A stretch of DNA of 64,000 nucleotides, taken from NCBI RefSeq assembly GCF_014138045.1, contig NZ_JACGXA010000001.1, positions 3,395,001 to 3,459,000 on the forward strand, in the 5' to 3' direction. The notes beneath the pieces are model-generated. The model was not told the DNA's origin. It ran no database searches and saw nothing but the letters and a program-made list of their open reading frames with translations. Positions 43,499-52,543 of the stretch are shown here, one piece after another. Origin of the DNA: Nocardioides ginsengisegetis. GTDB lineage: Bacteria; Actinomycetota; Actinomycetes; Propionibacteriales; Nocardioidaceae. A program made the position numbers and the translations under genes. Position 1 is the first letter of the stretch. Every line of letters begins with the position of its first letter.

Positions 43499-45099
43499 AG
43501 CAGAACCTCTCGCGCTCGCTGGCCCGCGTGCGTGACTCCTTCCTCGCGTTCACGACCGGCCAGAAGGTCGTGGCGATCATCGGCGGCGCCGCGGTGCTGC
43601 TCGCGGCCCTCATGGTCTTCCGCTGGGCGGCGACCCCCAACTACGCGCCGCTCTTCAGCAACCTCGCCTCCAGCGACGCCTCGGCCGTGATCGACGAGCT
43701 CGACGCCGAGGGCGTCCCCTACGAGCTGGCCAACAACGGCAGCACGGTCATGGTGCCCAAGGACCAGGTCTATGCAACCCGGATCGCGCTCAGCGGCAAG
43801 GGTCTGCCCGGCAACAGCGGCGACAGCGGCGGCGGCTACTCGCTGCTGGACAACCAGAGCATCTCGACCTCGCAGTTCCAGGAGCAGACCGACTTCAAGC
43901 GCGCGATGGAGGGCGAGCTCGCCAAGACCATCGAGGCGATGGACGGCGTCGACGCCGCGATCGTGCACCTCGCGCTGCCGCCCGCCAAGGTCTTCGCGGA
44001 CCAGCAGGACCCGCCCACTGCATCGGTGATGCTCGACACCTCCGCCGGCACCACGTTCACTCCCGAGCAGGTCCAGTCGGTCGTGCACCTGGTCGCCTCC
44101 AGCATCGACGGGCTCACCCCGGAGAACGTGACCGTCGCCGACGCCCAGGGCCGCATGCTCTCCAGCAGTGACGCCGCCGGCCTCGGCGCGAGCAGCCGAG
44201 ACCAGCAGCTGACCGACTTCCAGAACCAGATGAGCGCCAAGGTCCAGAGCGTGCTCGACCGGGTGCTCGGGCCGGGCAACTCCACGGTGCAGGTGACCGC
44301 CGACCTCGACTTCGACAAGGCCGTGCAGGACACCACGACGTACACGACCGACCCCACGGCGGTCCCGCTCTCCTCCTCCTCGCAGACCGAGACCTACGCC
44401 GGACCCGGCGGTGGCAGTGGCTCCACCGGCGTCGTCGGACCGGACGGGCAGATGGGCCCGGGGGTCGGCGCGACCGGCGGCAGCGGCTCCTCGTCGTACA
44501 AGAAGGAGTCGGTGACCGAGGACAACGCCGTCGGCACCGTCGTCGAGCACCGCGAGACCGCCCCGGGCAGCATCAACTCGCTCCACGCCGCCGTCGTGCT
44601 CGACACCGCGGCCGCCCGGATGATCAACCCGTCCGACGTGGAGAAGATGGTGGCCGCGGCGATGGGCATCGACAAGAAGCGGGGCGACACCCTCGACGTG
44701 TCGACGATGGCCTTCGACCGCACCGCCGACAACGCCGCAGCCGCCGAGCTCGCCGCCGCCAAGGCCGCCGAGAAGAAGGCCAACGACATGGCGATGTTCC
44801 GCAACATCGGCATCGCGGTCGCCATCGCCCTGGCCGTCCTGCTGGCCTGGCTGCGCGGGCGCCGCAGGGCCAAGCAGCGCGAGGACGCCACCACCTACCT
44901 CGTGGAGCAGCTGCGCCAGGACGCCGCCCGCCGTACGACGACCACGGCTGCCGTCGAGACCTCGCCCGCCCTCGCGGCCCTCGAGCGCTCGGAGAACAAC
45001 GCGGCCGACGAGATGCGTCGGGAGCTGGCCGACCTCGTCGAGCGCCAGCCCGAGGACGTCGCCGCCCTGCTCCGTGGCTGGCTGGTGGAACGCCCGTGA
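43495..45099 (+). CDS. fliF: Flagellar MS-ring protein FliF
   Basis: 534 residues. Two membrane helices near the ends ([18 protein letters not shown] and [17 protein letters not shown]). [44 protein letters not shown] and the RBM domains with [35 protein letters not shown], then a Gly/Ser periplasm-facing loop. The cytoplasmic tail would bind FliG. Encodes the membrane ring on which the motor and export gate assemble. Confidence 0.97.
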   Translation: MKQNLSRSLARVRDSFLAFTTGQKVVAIIGGAAVLLAALMVFRWAATPNYAPLFSNLASSDASAVIDELDAEGVPYELANNGSTVMVPKDQVYATRIALSGKGLPGNSGDSGGGYSLLDNQSISTSQFQEQTDFKRAMEGELAKTIEAMDGVDAAIVHLALPPAKVFADQQDPPTASVMLDTSAGTTFTPEQVQSVVHLVASSIDGLTPENVTVADAQGRMLSSSDAAGLGASSRDQQLTDFQNQMSAKVQSVLDRVLGPGNSTVQVTADLDFDKAVQDTTTYTTDPTAVPLSSSSQTETYAGPGGGSGSTGVVGPDGQMGPGVGATGGSGSSSYKKESVTEDNAVGTVVEHRETAPGSINSLHAAVVLDTAAARMINPSDVEKMVAAAMGIDKKRGDTLDVSTMAFDRTADNAAAAELAAAKAAEKKANDMAMFRNIGIAVAIALAVLLAWLRGRRRAKQREDATTYLVEQLRQDAARRTTTTAAVETSPALAALERSENNAADEMRRELADLVERQPEDVAALLRGWLVERP

Positions 45100-46112
45100 T
45101 GGCTCCCGCGATGACCTCCGAGGGCATCCGCAAGACCGCGATCGTGCTGATCCAGCTCGGCCGCGAGAAGGCGGCCTCCGTGCTCAAGCACCTCAACGAC
45201 ACCGAGGTCGAGGCGATCTCGGCCGAGATCGCCCGGCTCGACGACATCGGCGGCGCCGAGATCGACTCGGTGATGTCGGAGTTCAACATGCTGGCCACGG
45301 CCCGCGCCCACCTCGCCCAGGGCGGGCTGAGCTTCGCGCAGGGCATGCTCGAGTCGTCGCTCGGCCACGAGAAGGCCGCCGAGATCATCGCGCGGCTGCA
45401 GGCCGCGGCGGTGCAGATGCCCTTCCAGTTCCTGCTCCGGGCCGACCCGGCGCAGCTGCGCACCTTCATCGCCGACGAGCACCCGCAGGTCATCGCGCTG
45501 GTGCTGGCGCACATGACCCCCGAGAAGGCCTCGCTCGTGCTGTCCGGGCTCTCCCCCGCCCTCCAGGCCGAGGTGGCGCACCGGATCGCGGTCATGGACC
45601 GCACGTCCCCGGAGATCATCCGCTCGGTCGAGGCCAGCCTCGAGCGCAAGCTGTCGTCGGTGCTGCACCCCGCGGACATGTCGCGCGTCGGCGGCGTCGA
45701 CCCCCTCGTCAACATCATCAACCGGTCCGACCGGGTCACCGAGCGCCAGATCGTGGAGGGCCTCGAGGCACTCGACGCGGCGCTGGCCGACGACGTGCGC
45801 AGCCGGATGTTCATGTTCGAGGACATCGTCAACCTCGAGGACCGCTCGGTGCAGATGGTCGTCCGGCAGGTCGACAACGCCGAGCTCGCGCTGGCGCTCA
45901 AGGGGGTCAGCGACGCGGTCCGCGCCAAGATCGTCGGCAACCTCTCCGAGCGGGCCGGCCAGGCGCTGCTCGAGGAGGTCGAGCTGCTCGGCGCCGTCCG
46001 GCTGACCCAGGTGGAGGAGGCCCAGCAGGGCGTCATCCGCACCATCCGCCAGCTCGAGGAGCAGGGCCAGATCATGGTCCGCCGCGGGAGCGACGATGAG
46101 CTCGTCGTCTGA
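45099..46112 (+). CDS. fliG: Flagellar motor switch protein FliG
   Basis: 337 residues from ATG 45099 (the FliF stop overlaps). N-terminal RKTAIVLIQLGREKAASVLKHL, middle HPQVIALVLAHMTPEKASLVLSGL with the EHPQ motif, and C-terminal MFMFEDIVNLEDRSVQMVVRQVDNAELALALKGVSDAVRAKIVGNLSERAG, containing the charged torque helix. Couples MotA to the rotor. Confidence 0.97.
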   Translation: MAPAMTSEGIRKTAIVLIQLGREKAASVLKHLNDTEVEAISAEIARLDDIGGAEIDSVMSEFNMLATARAHLAQGGLSFAQGMLESSLGHEKAAEIIARLQAAAVQMPFQFLLRADPAQLRTFIADEHPQVIALVLAHMTPEKASLVLSGLSPALQAEVAHRIAVMDRTSPEIIRSVEASLERKLSSVLHPADMSRVGGVDPLVNIINRSDRVTERQIVEGLEALDAALADDVRSRMFMFEDIVNLEDRSVQMVVRQVDNAELALALKGVSDAVRAKIVGNLSERAGQALLEEVELLGAVRLTQVEEAQQGVIRTIRQLEEQGQIMVRRGSDDELVV

Positions 46113-46794
46113 GGCCGTGCTCCGCGCCGACGCGCCGTACGCCGCGGTCGAGCTCCGTGCCGCCGACCGGCCCGAGCTGCGCGCCGGCGTGTGGACCCGG
46201 CTCGGCGACGAGTCCGTGCTCGGCGACGAGATCACCGAGGCCGCCCTGGGCGGCCTGGCCGAACGGGCCCGGAGTGCCGCGCAGGCACAGGGCTACGCCA
46301 CCGGCTGGGGCGAGGGCCGCCGCGAGGCCGAGGCCGCGGCAGCCGAGACCGCCCGGGAGACCGAGGAGCGGCTGCGCCGCGCCGAGGAGCGCCGCGAGGA
46401 CGAGCACGCCGCCGCCATGGACGCCCTGGTCCGCGCCGCCGAGCACCTGCACGCCGCCACCAAGGAGATCTGCGACCGGATCGGCGACCAGGCCACCGAC
46501 CTCGCCTTCGAGGTGACCCGGGCGCTGCTCGCCCGCGAGCTCGACGCCAGCCACGACCCCGGCAGCGACGTCGTACGACGCGTGGTCGCCGCCCTGCCCG
46601 CGGACGCCGTCGCGCGGGTCCGCCTGCACCCCGGCATCGCCCCGGCCGCCGCCGCGGACCTCGCGCCCTACGGCGTCCGGGTGCTGCCCGACGCCGGCCT
46701 CGAGCTCGGGGACGCGGTCGTCGAGACCGACGACACCGTGGTCGACCTGCGCATCACCAGCGCCCTGGAGCGGCTGCGCGAGGTGCTCGGATGA
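46096..46794 (+). CDS. fliH: Flagellar export ATPase regulator FliH
   Basis: 232 residues overlapping fliG by 17 bases. Long Ala/Glu/Arg coiled coil (REAEAAAAETARETEERLRRAEERREDEHAA) with the YATGWGEGRREAE Gly pattern of FliH, then a C-terminal domain. It binds FliI and holds it inactive until docking at the export gate. Confidence 0.88.
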   Translation: MSSSSEAVLRADAPYAAVELRAADRPELRAGVWTRLGDESVLGDEITEAALGGLAERARSAAQAQGYATGWGEGRREAEAAAAETARETEERLRRAEERREDEHAAAMDALVRAAEHLHAATKEICDRIGDQATDLAFEVTRALLARELDASHDPGSDVVRRVVAALPADAVARVRLHPGIAPAAAADLAPYGVRVLPDAGLELGDAVVETDDTVVDLRITSALERLREVLG

Positions 46795-48101
46795 GCACCC
46801 TGACCCCGGCCCACCTCGGGCGCGCGCTCGCCGCGGTCCGGCCCGTCCAGCTCGGCCGCATCGCCGACCTGCAGGGCCTGCACCTGACCGTCACCGGCGT
46901 ACCCGCTGCCGTGGGCGACCTGCTCGAGGTGTCCGGCCCGGCCGGCCCCGTGCCGGTCGAGGTCGTCGCGAGCGCCCGGGGCGTCCTGACCTGCCTGCCG
47001 CTCGGTTCGACCACCGGCCTGCGCTCGGGCGATGCCGTCCGGTCCACCGGTGGCGGCCTGCGGATCCGGGTCGGCGAGTCCCTGCGCGGCCGCGTCCTGG
47101 ACGGGCTCGGGCGACCGCTCGACGGCCTGCCGCTCGGGTCCGACCTCGACCTCGACCACGTCGCCGTCGAGCACCCCGCCCCCGCCGCCCTGTCCCGTCC
47201 CCGGATCGAGCACCAGCTCGGGCTCGGCGTGCGCGCGCTGGACGCCCTCACCCCCTGTGGCCGTGGCCAGCGGCTCGGCATCATGGCCGGCTCGGGCGTC
47301 GGCAAGTCCAGCCTGCTGTCGATGGTCGCCCGCGGCACCGACGCCGAGCTGTCCGTGATCGCGCTGATCGGCGAGCGTGGCCGCGAGGTGCGCGAGTTCC
47401 TCGAGAACGACCTCGGCCCCGAGGGCCTGGCCCGCTCCGTCGTGGTCGTCGCGACCTCCGACGAGCCGGCCGTCGTCCGGCTCCGCGCGGCCTTCGTGGC
47501 GACCCGGATCGCCGAGTGGTTCCGCGACAGCGGGCGCCACGTCGTGCTGATGATGGACAGCCTCACCCGGGTCGCCCTGGCCCAGCGCGAGATCGGCCTG
47601 TCCGCCGGCGAACCGCCCGCGACGCGCGGCTTCCCGCCCAGCGTCTTCGCGCTCCTCCCCCAGCTGCTCGAGCGGGCCGGCACCTCCCCCGCGGGCAGCA
47701 TCACCGGGCTCTACACCGTCCTGGTCGAGGGCGACGACCTCCAGGACCCGGTCGGCGACTCGGCGCGCTCGATCCTCGACGGCCACGTCGTGCTGTCCCG
47801 CGAGCTCGCCACGTCCGGGCACTTCCCCTCCATCGACGTGCTCGAGTCGATCTCCCGCGTCGCGAACGCCGTGACCGGACCGGGTGCCCGACAGGACGCC
47901 GTACGCCTGCGTCGCCTGCTGGCCGCCCACCGCAACGTGCGCGAGCTCGTCGAGATCGGCGCCTACGTCCCCGGCACCGACCGCGACGCCGACGACGCGC
48001 TCGCCCTGATGCCGCGCATCGAGGCGTTCCTGCGCCAGGACATGGACGACGTCACCTCCTCGGCCGACACCTGGTCCGCGCTGCACGAGCTGGTCGCCTG
48101 A
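46791..48101 (+). CDS. fliI: Flagellum-specific ATP synthase FliI
   Basis: 436 residues. Walker A GSGVGKSS near residue 164, Walker B VVLMMDSLTRVALAQREIGLSAGEPPATRG, and VLVEGDDLQDPVGDSARSILDGHVVLSRELA, all typical of the type III export ATPase. Coupled at both ends to fliH and fliJ. Powers unfolding of substrates at the base of the export channel. Confidence 0.98.
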   Translation: MSTLTPAHLGRALAAVRPVQLGRIADLQGLHLTVTGVPAAVGDLLEVSGPAGPVPVEVVASARGVLTCLPLGSTTGLRSGDAVRSTGGGLRIRVGESLRGRVLDGLGRPLDGLPLGSDLDLDHVAVEHPAPAALSRPRIEHQLGLGVRALDALTPCGRGQRLGIMAGSGVGKSSLLSMVARGTDAELSVIALIGERGREVREFLENDLGPEGLARSVVVVATSDEPAVVRLRAAFVATRIAEWFRDSGRHVVLMMDSLTRVALAQREIGLSAGEPPATRGFPPSVFALLPQLLERAGTSPAGSITGLYTVLVEGDDLQDPVGDSARSILDGHVVLSRELATSGHFPSIDVLESISRVANAVTGPGARQDAVRLRRLLAAHRNVRELVEIGAYVPGTDRDADDALALMPRIEAFLRQDMDDVTSSADTWSALHELVA

Positions 48102-48565
48102 TGACACGCTCCCCCGACTCCCACCTGCACGTGGTCGCCCGCGTGCGCGGCGTCCGCGAGCGCGACAGCCGGCTCGGCCTGGTGACGGCGCTCAGCGAGG
48201 AGCAGGCCGCCGCACGTCGGGTGGCCGAGCTCCAGGAGCAGCTCGCCACCCTGCCCGCGCACACCGTCGGCGACCTCACGGACTTCGCGGCCCGCCAGTA
48301 CGCCGTCGCCGCCATCGGCCACGCGCTCGGCACCGCCCGCGGCACGCAGGAGTCCGCCTCGCTCGTCAGCCTCGCCGCCCGCGAGCAGTGGCACGTCGAC
48401 CGCACCCGGCTGGCCGCCGTCGAGTCGCTCATCGATCGCCGCGAGCAGGCCCGCGCCGAGGAGCGCCGTCGCCGCGAGGTCAAGGAGCTCGACGGCGTCG
48501 CCGAGGACCTGTGGCGCCGCAACGCCGGGGCACACGAAGCCCCTGACCGCGGGGGTGTGGCATGA
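48101..48565 (+). CDS. fliJ: FliJ-type flagellar export protein
   Basis: 154 helical residues with Arg/Glu/Gln heptads (SEEQAAARRVAELQEQLATL, DRREQARAEERRRREVKELDGVAEDLWRR). Size, coiled coil and position after fliI identify FliJ, the stalk in the ATPase ring. Sequence identity of FliJ proteins is low, so the call rests on context. Confidence 0.88.
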   Translation: MTRSPDSHLHVVARVRGVRERDSRLGLVTALSEEQAAARRVAELQEQLATLPAHTVGDLTDFAARQYAVAAIGHALGTARGTQESASLVSLAAREQWHVDRTRLAAVESLIDRREQARAEERRRREVKELDGVAEDLWRRNAGAHEAPDRGGVA

Positions 48566-49515
48566 GTGTCAGCGACGTGACCTCCCGGATCTCCCAGATC
48601 CAGGCCCAGCTCGCCCTGCTCGCCCCGGTCGGCGCCAACGGCGGCGCCGCCTTCGCGGCGGCCATGACCTCGACCGGCGCGCTCGCGCCCACGTCCGGGG
48701 CACTTCCGACCACGTCCGCCGCCCCGACGTACGGCGCCCGCTCCGGGGACGCCGTCGTCGCCGAGGCCCGGAAGTACCTCGGCGTGCCCTACGTCTGGGG
48801 CGGCACCGACCCCGACACCGGCCTCGACTGCTCGGGGCTCGTGCAGCACGTCTACGCCAACCTCGGTTACGACCTGCCGCGCGTCTCCGGCGACCAGGCA
48901 AGGGCCGGCCGGCCGATCGCGAGCCTCGCCGACGCGCAGCCCGGCGACATCCTCGCCTTCGGGTCGCCCGTGCACCACGTCGGCATCTACATCGGCGACG
49001 GCCAGATGATCGAGGCGCCCCGCCCCGGGCTCGACGTCCGCGTGGGGCCGGTCTACGAGACGCCGTCCGCGATCCGCCGGGTCGTCGACGACGCCGCTCC
49101 CTCGGTGGCGCTGCCCGTGGGTGACAAGGTCGCCGCCGGGACGCCGTACTCCGGGCTCTTCGCGGCCGCCGGCCAGAAGTACGGCGTCAGCCCGGCCCTG
49201 CTCGCCGCCGTCGCCGGCCAGGAGTCGGGGTACGACGCCGGCGCGGTCAGCCCCGCCGGCGCCCAGGGCCTGATGCAGCTGATGCCCGCGACCGCTCGGG
49301 GACTCGGCGTCACCGACAGCTTCGACCCGAGCCAGGCCGTCGACGGCGCGGCGAAGCTGCTGCGCAGCCTGCTCGACCGCTTCGGCGGCACCGACCTGGC
49401 GCTGGCCGGCTACAACGCGGGGCCCGGCGCGGTGCTGCGCTACGGCGGCGTCCCGCCCTACCCCGAGACCCAGCAGTACGTCCGCTCGATCCTCGCGAAG
49501 CTGGAGCACGCATGA
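48562..49515 (+). CDS. Bifunctional NlpC/P60 endopeptidase plus lytic transglycosylase in flagellar operon
   Basis: 317 residues with two peptidoglycan-cutting domains. NlpC/P60 at about 60-175: YLGVPYVWGGTDPDTGLDCSGLVQHVY with catalytic Cys in DCSG and the HHVGIYIGDGQMIEAP His block. A goose-type SLT domain at about 200-310: AGQESGYDAGAVSPAGAQGLMQLMPATARGLG with catalytic Glu, and LALAGYNAGPGAV. No signal peptide, so it may be exported by the flagellar apparatus, acting like FlgJ to open the wall for the rod. Inserted between fliJ and fliK with 4-base overlaps on both sides. Confidence 0.93.
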   Translation: MSVSDVTSRISQIQAQLALLAPVGANGGAAFAAAMTSTGALAPTSGALPTTSAAPTYGARSGDAVVAEARKYLGVPYVWGGTDPDTGLDCSGLVQHVYANLGYDLPRVSGDQARAGRPIASLADAQPGDILAFGSPVHHVGIYIGDGQMIEAPRPGLDVRVGPVYETPSAIRRVVDDAAPSVALPVGDKVAAGTPYSGLFAAAGQKYGVSPALLAAVAGQESGYDAGAVSPAGAQGLMQLMPATARGLGVTDSFDPSQAVDGAAKLLRSLLDRFGGTDLALAGYNAGPGAVLRYGGVPPYPETQQYVRSILAKLEHA

Positions 49516-50669
49516 CCGACGCCACCCTCGCGCTCGGCGCCCTGATCGGCGTGCCCGGCGCACCCGCAGCCCCCGGTGCCGCGACGCCCAACGCAGGCGC
49601 CGACTTCCTCGCCCTCGTGCAGGACCTGCTCGGCCAGTCGGGCGGTGAGTCCTCAACCGAATCGCCCGTCCCGACGGTTGATGGCGCACCGCTGGTCCCG
49701 GTGGGCGGTGAGGTGTCAACCGTTCCCGCCGCCGGGAAGGTTGAGGACTCACCGCTCCCGGGTGGTGACGACGCCGACGACCCGAACGACACCGACGACG
49801 GCGAGCCCGCTGACTACGTCGTCACCACCGCCGTGCCCGGCCTGGTCCTGCCGCCCGCCCTCCTCCGCGCCGTCGTGGCCGCCGCGACGGCCCGGCCTGC
49901 CACGGCGCCCGCCGGCGACGCGAGCGAGCCGGCCGCGACCGCTGCCGGGCCCGAGACGGCAGCCCACCAACCGCTCCCCGCGAGCGCGCCCGGGACCGCA
50001 CCGGCGCCGGCCCCCGCCACCGAGCAGGCCCAGCCGACCCAGCAACCCGCGCCCACCCCGGTGCTCACCCCGGTGGCCGCGCCGGCCGCCCTCGTCGCCC
50101 CGACCGCGATGACGGCAACCCCGCCCGCGACGACCTCGTCGCCCGCGGTCCGGGTCACCCACCAGGTGTTCCCGGAGGTGCTCCGGGTGGCCGGGCTCGG
50201 CGACGGCCCGAAGCGGGTCACGGTCCGCCTCCAGCCGGAGAACCTCGGCGAGGTCCGCGTCGTGCTGACCAGCCGCCGCGGTGAGCTCCAGGTCAGCCTG
50301 TCCGCCAGCGGCGGCGAGGCCCATCGCGCGCTCGTCGAGGGCACGCCCGAGCTGCGCCGGCTGCTCGACGCCGTGGGCAGCACGGACGCGCGGGTCGTCG
50401 TACGCGACCTGCCGTCCGGCACCGCGACCCCCGTCGCGGCGACGACCCCGACCACCACCGGCACCGACCTTCGCGGCGACCTCGCCGGCGGCGCGGGCGC
50501 CGGCAACCGCCAGGCCGCGGCCCAGGGCGGCCAGCAGGACGGCCGGCCCGGCCAGTCCCCCCCACGTGGAAGCAGCACCGCCATGGACGGCACCCCCGAC
50601 GCGACGAGCCCGTTGCGCCGAACCGAGTCGGTCACGCGAGCCCGTGCGGGTCTCGACGTGACCGTGTGA
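49512..50669 (+). CDS. fliK: Flagellar hook-length control protein FliK
   Basis: 385 residues. The C-terminal Flg_hook domain is clear: RVTVRLQPENLGEVRVVLTSRRGELQVSLSASGGEAHRALVEGTPELRRLLDAVGSTDARVVVRDL. The N-terminal half is a Pro/Ala-rich molecular-ruler-like linker, partly built from a four-unit repeat (49642-49755). FliK measures the hook and switches FlhB specificity. Coupled to the preceding hydrolase gene. Confidence 0.92.
   Translation: MTDATLALGALIGVPGAPAAPGAATPNAGADFLALVQDLLGQSGGESSTESPVPTVDGAPLVPVGGEVSTVPAAGKVEDSPLPGGDDADDPNDTDDGEPADYVVTTAVPGLVLPPALLRAVVAAATARPATAPAGDASEPAATAAGPETAAHQPLPASAPGTAPAPAPATEQAQPTQQPAPTPVLTPVAAPAALVAPTAMTATPPATTSSPAVRVTHQVFPEVLRVAGLGDGPKRVTVRLQPENLGEVRVVLTSRRGELQVSLSASGGEAHRALVEGTPELRRLLDAVGSTDARVVVRDLPSGTATPVAATTPTTTGTDLRGDLAGGAGAGNRQAAAQGGQQDGRPGQSPPRGSSTAMDGTPDATSPLRRTESVTRARAGLDVTV
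49642..49755. repeat. Four alternating 17-base REP units inside fliK
   Basis: GCGGTGAGTCCTCAACC (49642), GGTTGATGGCGCACCGC (49676), GCGGTGAGGTGTCAACC (49705) and GGTTGAGGACTCACCGC (49739) lie in plus-minus-plus-minus order. The outer pair is a perfect 17-base inverted repeat. Each adjacent pair can form a hairpin. The block stays in frame in the ruler region. Confidence 0.75.
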
Positions 50670-50679
50670 GGAGGTGAAC

Positions 50680-51144
50680 GTGTCCATTCCGTCCGTCGAG
50701 CCCGTCTCGACCGGGATGTACCAGCCGACGACCCAGGCGCCGGGTACGTCGGGTCCCGACAAGGAGATGTTCCTGCAGCTGCTGGTCGCCCAGCTGCGCT
50801 ACCAGGACCCCATGAACCCCGCCGACTCCAGCCAATTCCTCTCGCAGTCGGCGCAGTTCACGTCGCTGGAGAAGATGCAGGACGTCGCGGACCAGACCTC
50901 CGCCCTGCTCGCTGCCCAGGTCTCCTTCGGGGCCAGCAACCTGGTGGGCAAGCCGGTGACCTACCTCGACGCCGATGGAGGGTCGGTGTCGGGGACGGTG
51001 CAGTCGGTGACCTACGACGCCAACGGTCCGATGCTCGTCGTCGACGGCACCCAGGTCTCGCTCGGCCAGATCCAGACGGTCGGGGCGCCCTACACGCCGC
51101 CCACCGCGGACGACACGACCCCGGACACGCCGTCCACCCCCTGA
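50680..51144 (+). CDS. flgD: Flagellar hook assembly protein FlgD
   Basis: 154 residues from GTG 50680, five bases after AGGAGG; an upstream GTG at 50674 lies inside the ribosome site and is rejected. GPDKEMFLQLLVAQLRYQDPMNPADSSQFLSQSAQFTSLEKMQ is the FlgD signature, followed by NLVGKPVTYLDADGGSVSGTV. It caps the growing hook and is later lost. Shorter than enteric FlgD because it lacks the extra Ig-like domain. Confidence 0.96.
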   Translation: MSIPSVEPVSTGMYQPTTQAPGTSGPDKEMFLQLLVAQLRYQDPMNPADSSQFLSQSAQFTSLEKMQDVADQTSALLAAQVSFGASNLVGKPVTYLDADGGSVSGTVQSVTYDANGPMLVVDGTQVSLGQIQTVGAPYTPPTADDTTPDTPSTP

Positions 51145-51193
51145 TCCACCTCCTGCTCCACCCCAGACAGCTCATTCCCAGGGAGGGAACCCC

Positions 51194-52051
51194 ATGCTCC
51201 GCTCGCTCTTCGCCGGCATCAGCGGCCTGCGCGTCAACCAGGTCATGCTCGACGTCACCGGCAACAACATCGCCAACGCGAACACCATCGGCTTCAAGGC
51301 CAGCACCACCGTCTTCCAGGACACCCTGAGCCAGATGCTCACCGGTGCGTCCGCCGGCAGCAACGGCCTCGGCGGCCGCAACCCCATCCAGGTCGGCCTG
51401 GGCGTGCAGGTCGCGGCGACCAGCACCAACTTCGGCCAGGGCTCGGCGCAGATGACCGGCCGCTCCACGGACCTGATGCTCCAAGGCGACGGCATGTTCG
51501 TGCTGGCCAAGGGCAACCAGGAGGTCTACACCCGCGCCGGGGCGTTCACCTTCGACGAGACCGGGATGCTGGTGGCCTCCGACGGCGGCCGCGTCCAGGG
51601 CTACACGTCGTTCGACGCGAACGGCCAGCACACCGGCACCGCCGGCGACATCGTGCTGGCCAAGACCGTCGCTGCCCAGCCCGGCCCCGGCAACGCCGAC
51701 CTGACGGCGTACACCATCGGCGCCGACGGCAAGGTCGTCGGCACCTACTCCGACGGCACCCAGCGCGACATCGCCCAGATCGAGATCGCCGACTTCGACA
51801 ACCCGATGGGCCTCGCCAAGGTCGGGGACACCTCGTTCGCCGCCACGGCCAGCTCCGGACAGGCGTCGTACGGAGTCTCCGGCGAGGGCCGCCGCGGGTC
51901 GCTCATGGGCGGCGCGCTGGAGATGTCCAACGTCGACCTGGCCGCCGAGTTCACCAACCTGATCCTCGCGCAGCGTGGCTTCCAGGCGTCCTCGCGCGTC
52001 ATCACCACCTCCGACCAGGTGCTCGAAGACCTCGTCAACATCAAGCGCTGA
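51194..52051 (+). CDS. flgE: Flagellar hook protein FlgE (short, FlgG-like)
   Basis: 285 residues: LRSLFAGISGLRVNQVMLDVTGNNIANANTIGFKASTTVFQDTLSQMLTGAS and C-terminal [41 protein letters not shown]. Compared with about 400 for many FlgE it is short and might also serve as distal rod (FlgG), as no flgF or flgG is found in the window. Ribosome site AGGGAGGG. Followed by a hairpin and a new promoter. Confidence 0.92.
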   Translation: MLRSLFAGISGLRVNQVMLDVTGNNIANANTIGFKASTTVFQDTLSQMLTGASAGSNGLGGRNPIQVGLGVQVAATSTNFGQGSAQMTGRSTDLMLQGDGMFVLAKGNQEVYTRAGAFTFDETGMLVASDGGRVQGYTSFDANGQHTGTAGDIVLAKTVAAQPGPGNADLTAYTIGADGKVVGTYSDGTQRDIAQIEIADFDNPMGLAKVGDTSFAATASSGQASYGVSGEGRRGSLMGGALEMSNVDLAAEFTNLILAQRGFQASSRVITTSDQVLEDLVNIKR

Positions 52052-52076
52052 CCGCCGCCCGCGGATCCGGCACGGG

Positions 52077-52103
52077 GCCCGCCTTCCCATCGGGAGGGCG
52101 GGC
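52077..52103 (+). terminator. Hairpin terminator after flgE
   Basis: GCCCGCCTTCCC (52077-52088) pairs with GGGAGGGCGGGC (52092-52103) with one wobble and a 3-base loop. It separates the flgB-flgE part of the operon from the flbD unit. Confidence 0.75.
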
Positions 52104-52130
52104 TCCTGTCGTCCCTTCCGGCGGAAGGCC

Positions 52131-52157
52131 TCAGGTCGGCCGCGCCGCTGCCGAAGG
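52131..52157 (+). promoter_or_regulatory. FliA-type promoter of flbD-motAB-fliL
   Basis: TCAG (52131-52134), 15 bases, GCCGAAGG (52150-52157). Predicted start near 52164, at the foot of a perfect hairpin. Confidence 0.75.
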
Positions 52158-52164
52158 GATACGT

Positions 52165-52205
52165 CGAGGAGCCACGGATGGCTCCTCGTGTACGGCACAA
52201 GGATG
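52165..52205 (+). promoter_or_regulatory. GGA-loop hairpin plus consensus-like second site in flbD leader (CsrA)
   Basis: CGAGGAGCC (52165-52173) and GGCTCCTCG (52180-52188) form a perfect 9-base stem with loop ACGGAT. Downstream, ACAAGGATG (52197-52205) overlaps the ribosome site of flbD and matches the published CsrA consensus core ACARGGAUG. The hairpin core GGAGCC-ACGGA is shared with the fliC leader. Confidence 0.7.
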
Positions 52206-52213
52206 GTGCGCCC

Positions 52214-52543
52214 ATGATCACGCTCACGCGACTCTCCGGTTCGATGTTCGCCCTGAACGCGGACCTGATCGAACGCGTCGACGCGACCCCCGACACGGTG
52301 GTCACGCTCGTCGACGGCAAGAAGTACGTCGTGACCGACTCGGTCGACCAGATCGTCTCCGCCGTACGACGCCACCGCGGCGAGATCATCGCGATGAGCA
52401 ACGTCCTGGCGTTCGAGCAGCCGGGCCACCACGCGGGTCACGGCGGGCCCTCCAGCCACCGCACCGACGAGCCGCGCCGCCTCGGCACCGTCACCGAGCT
52501 GACCGAGGTCGCGGCGGCCCGGCGCACGAGCTCGGAGTCCTGA
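52214..52543 (+). CDS. flbD: Flagellar FlbD family protein
   Basis: 109 residues from ATG 52214: MITLTRLSGSMFALNADLIERVDATPDTVVTLVDGKKYVVTDSVDQIVSAVRRHRGEI is the FlbD domain. A His-rich tail (PGHHAGHGGPSSHR) follows. Small protein of uncertain role usually placed before motA in Gram-positive clusters. Stop overlaps motA. Confidence 0.93.
   Translation: MITLTRLSGSMFALNADLIERVDATPDTVVTLVDGKKYVVTDSVDQIVSAVRRHRGEIIAMSNVLAFEQPGHHAGHGGPSSHRTDEPRRLGTVTELTEVAAARRTSSES

Noticed and set aside
49642..49755. CRISPR-like repeats
   Set aside because: Units alternate in orientation, spacers are short and the block is inside a coding frame; no cas genes.
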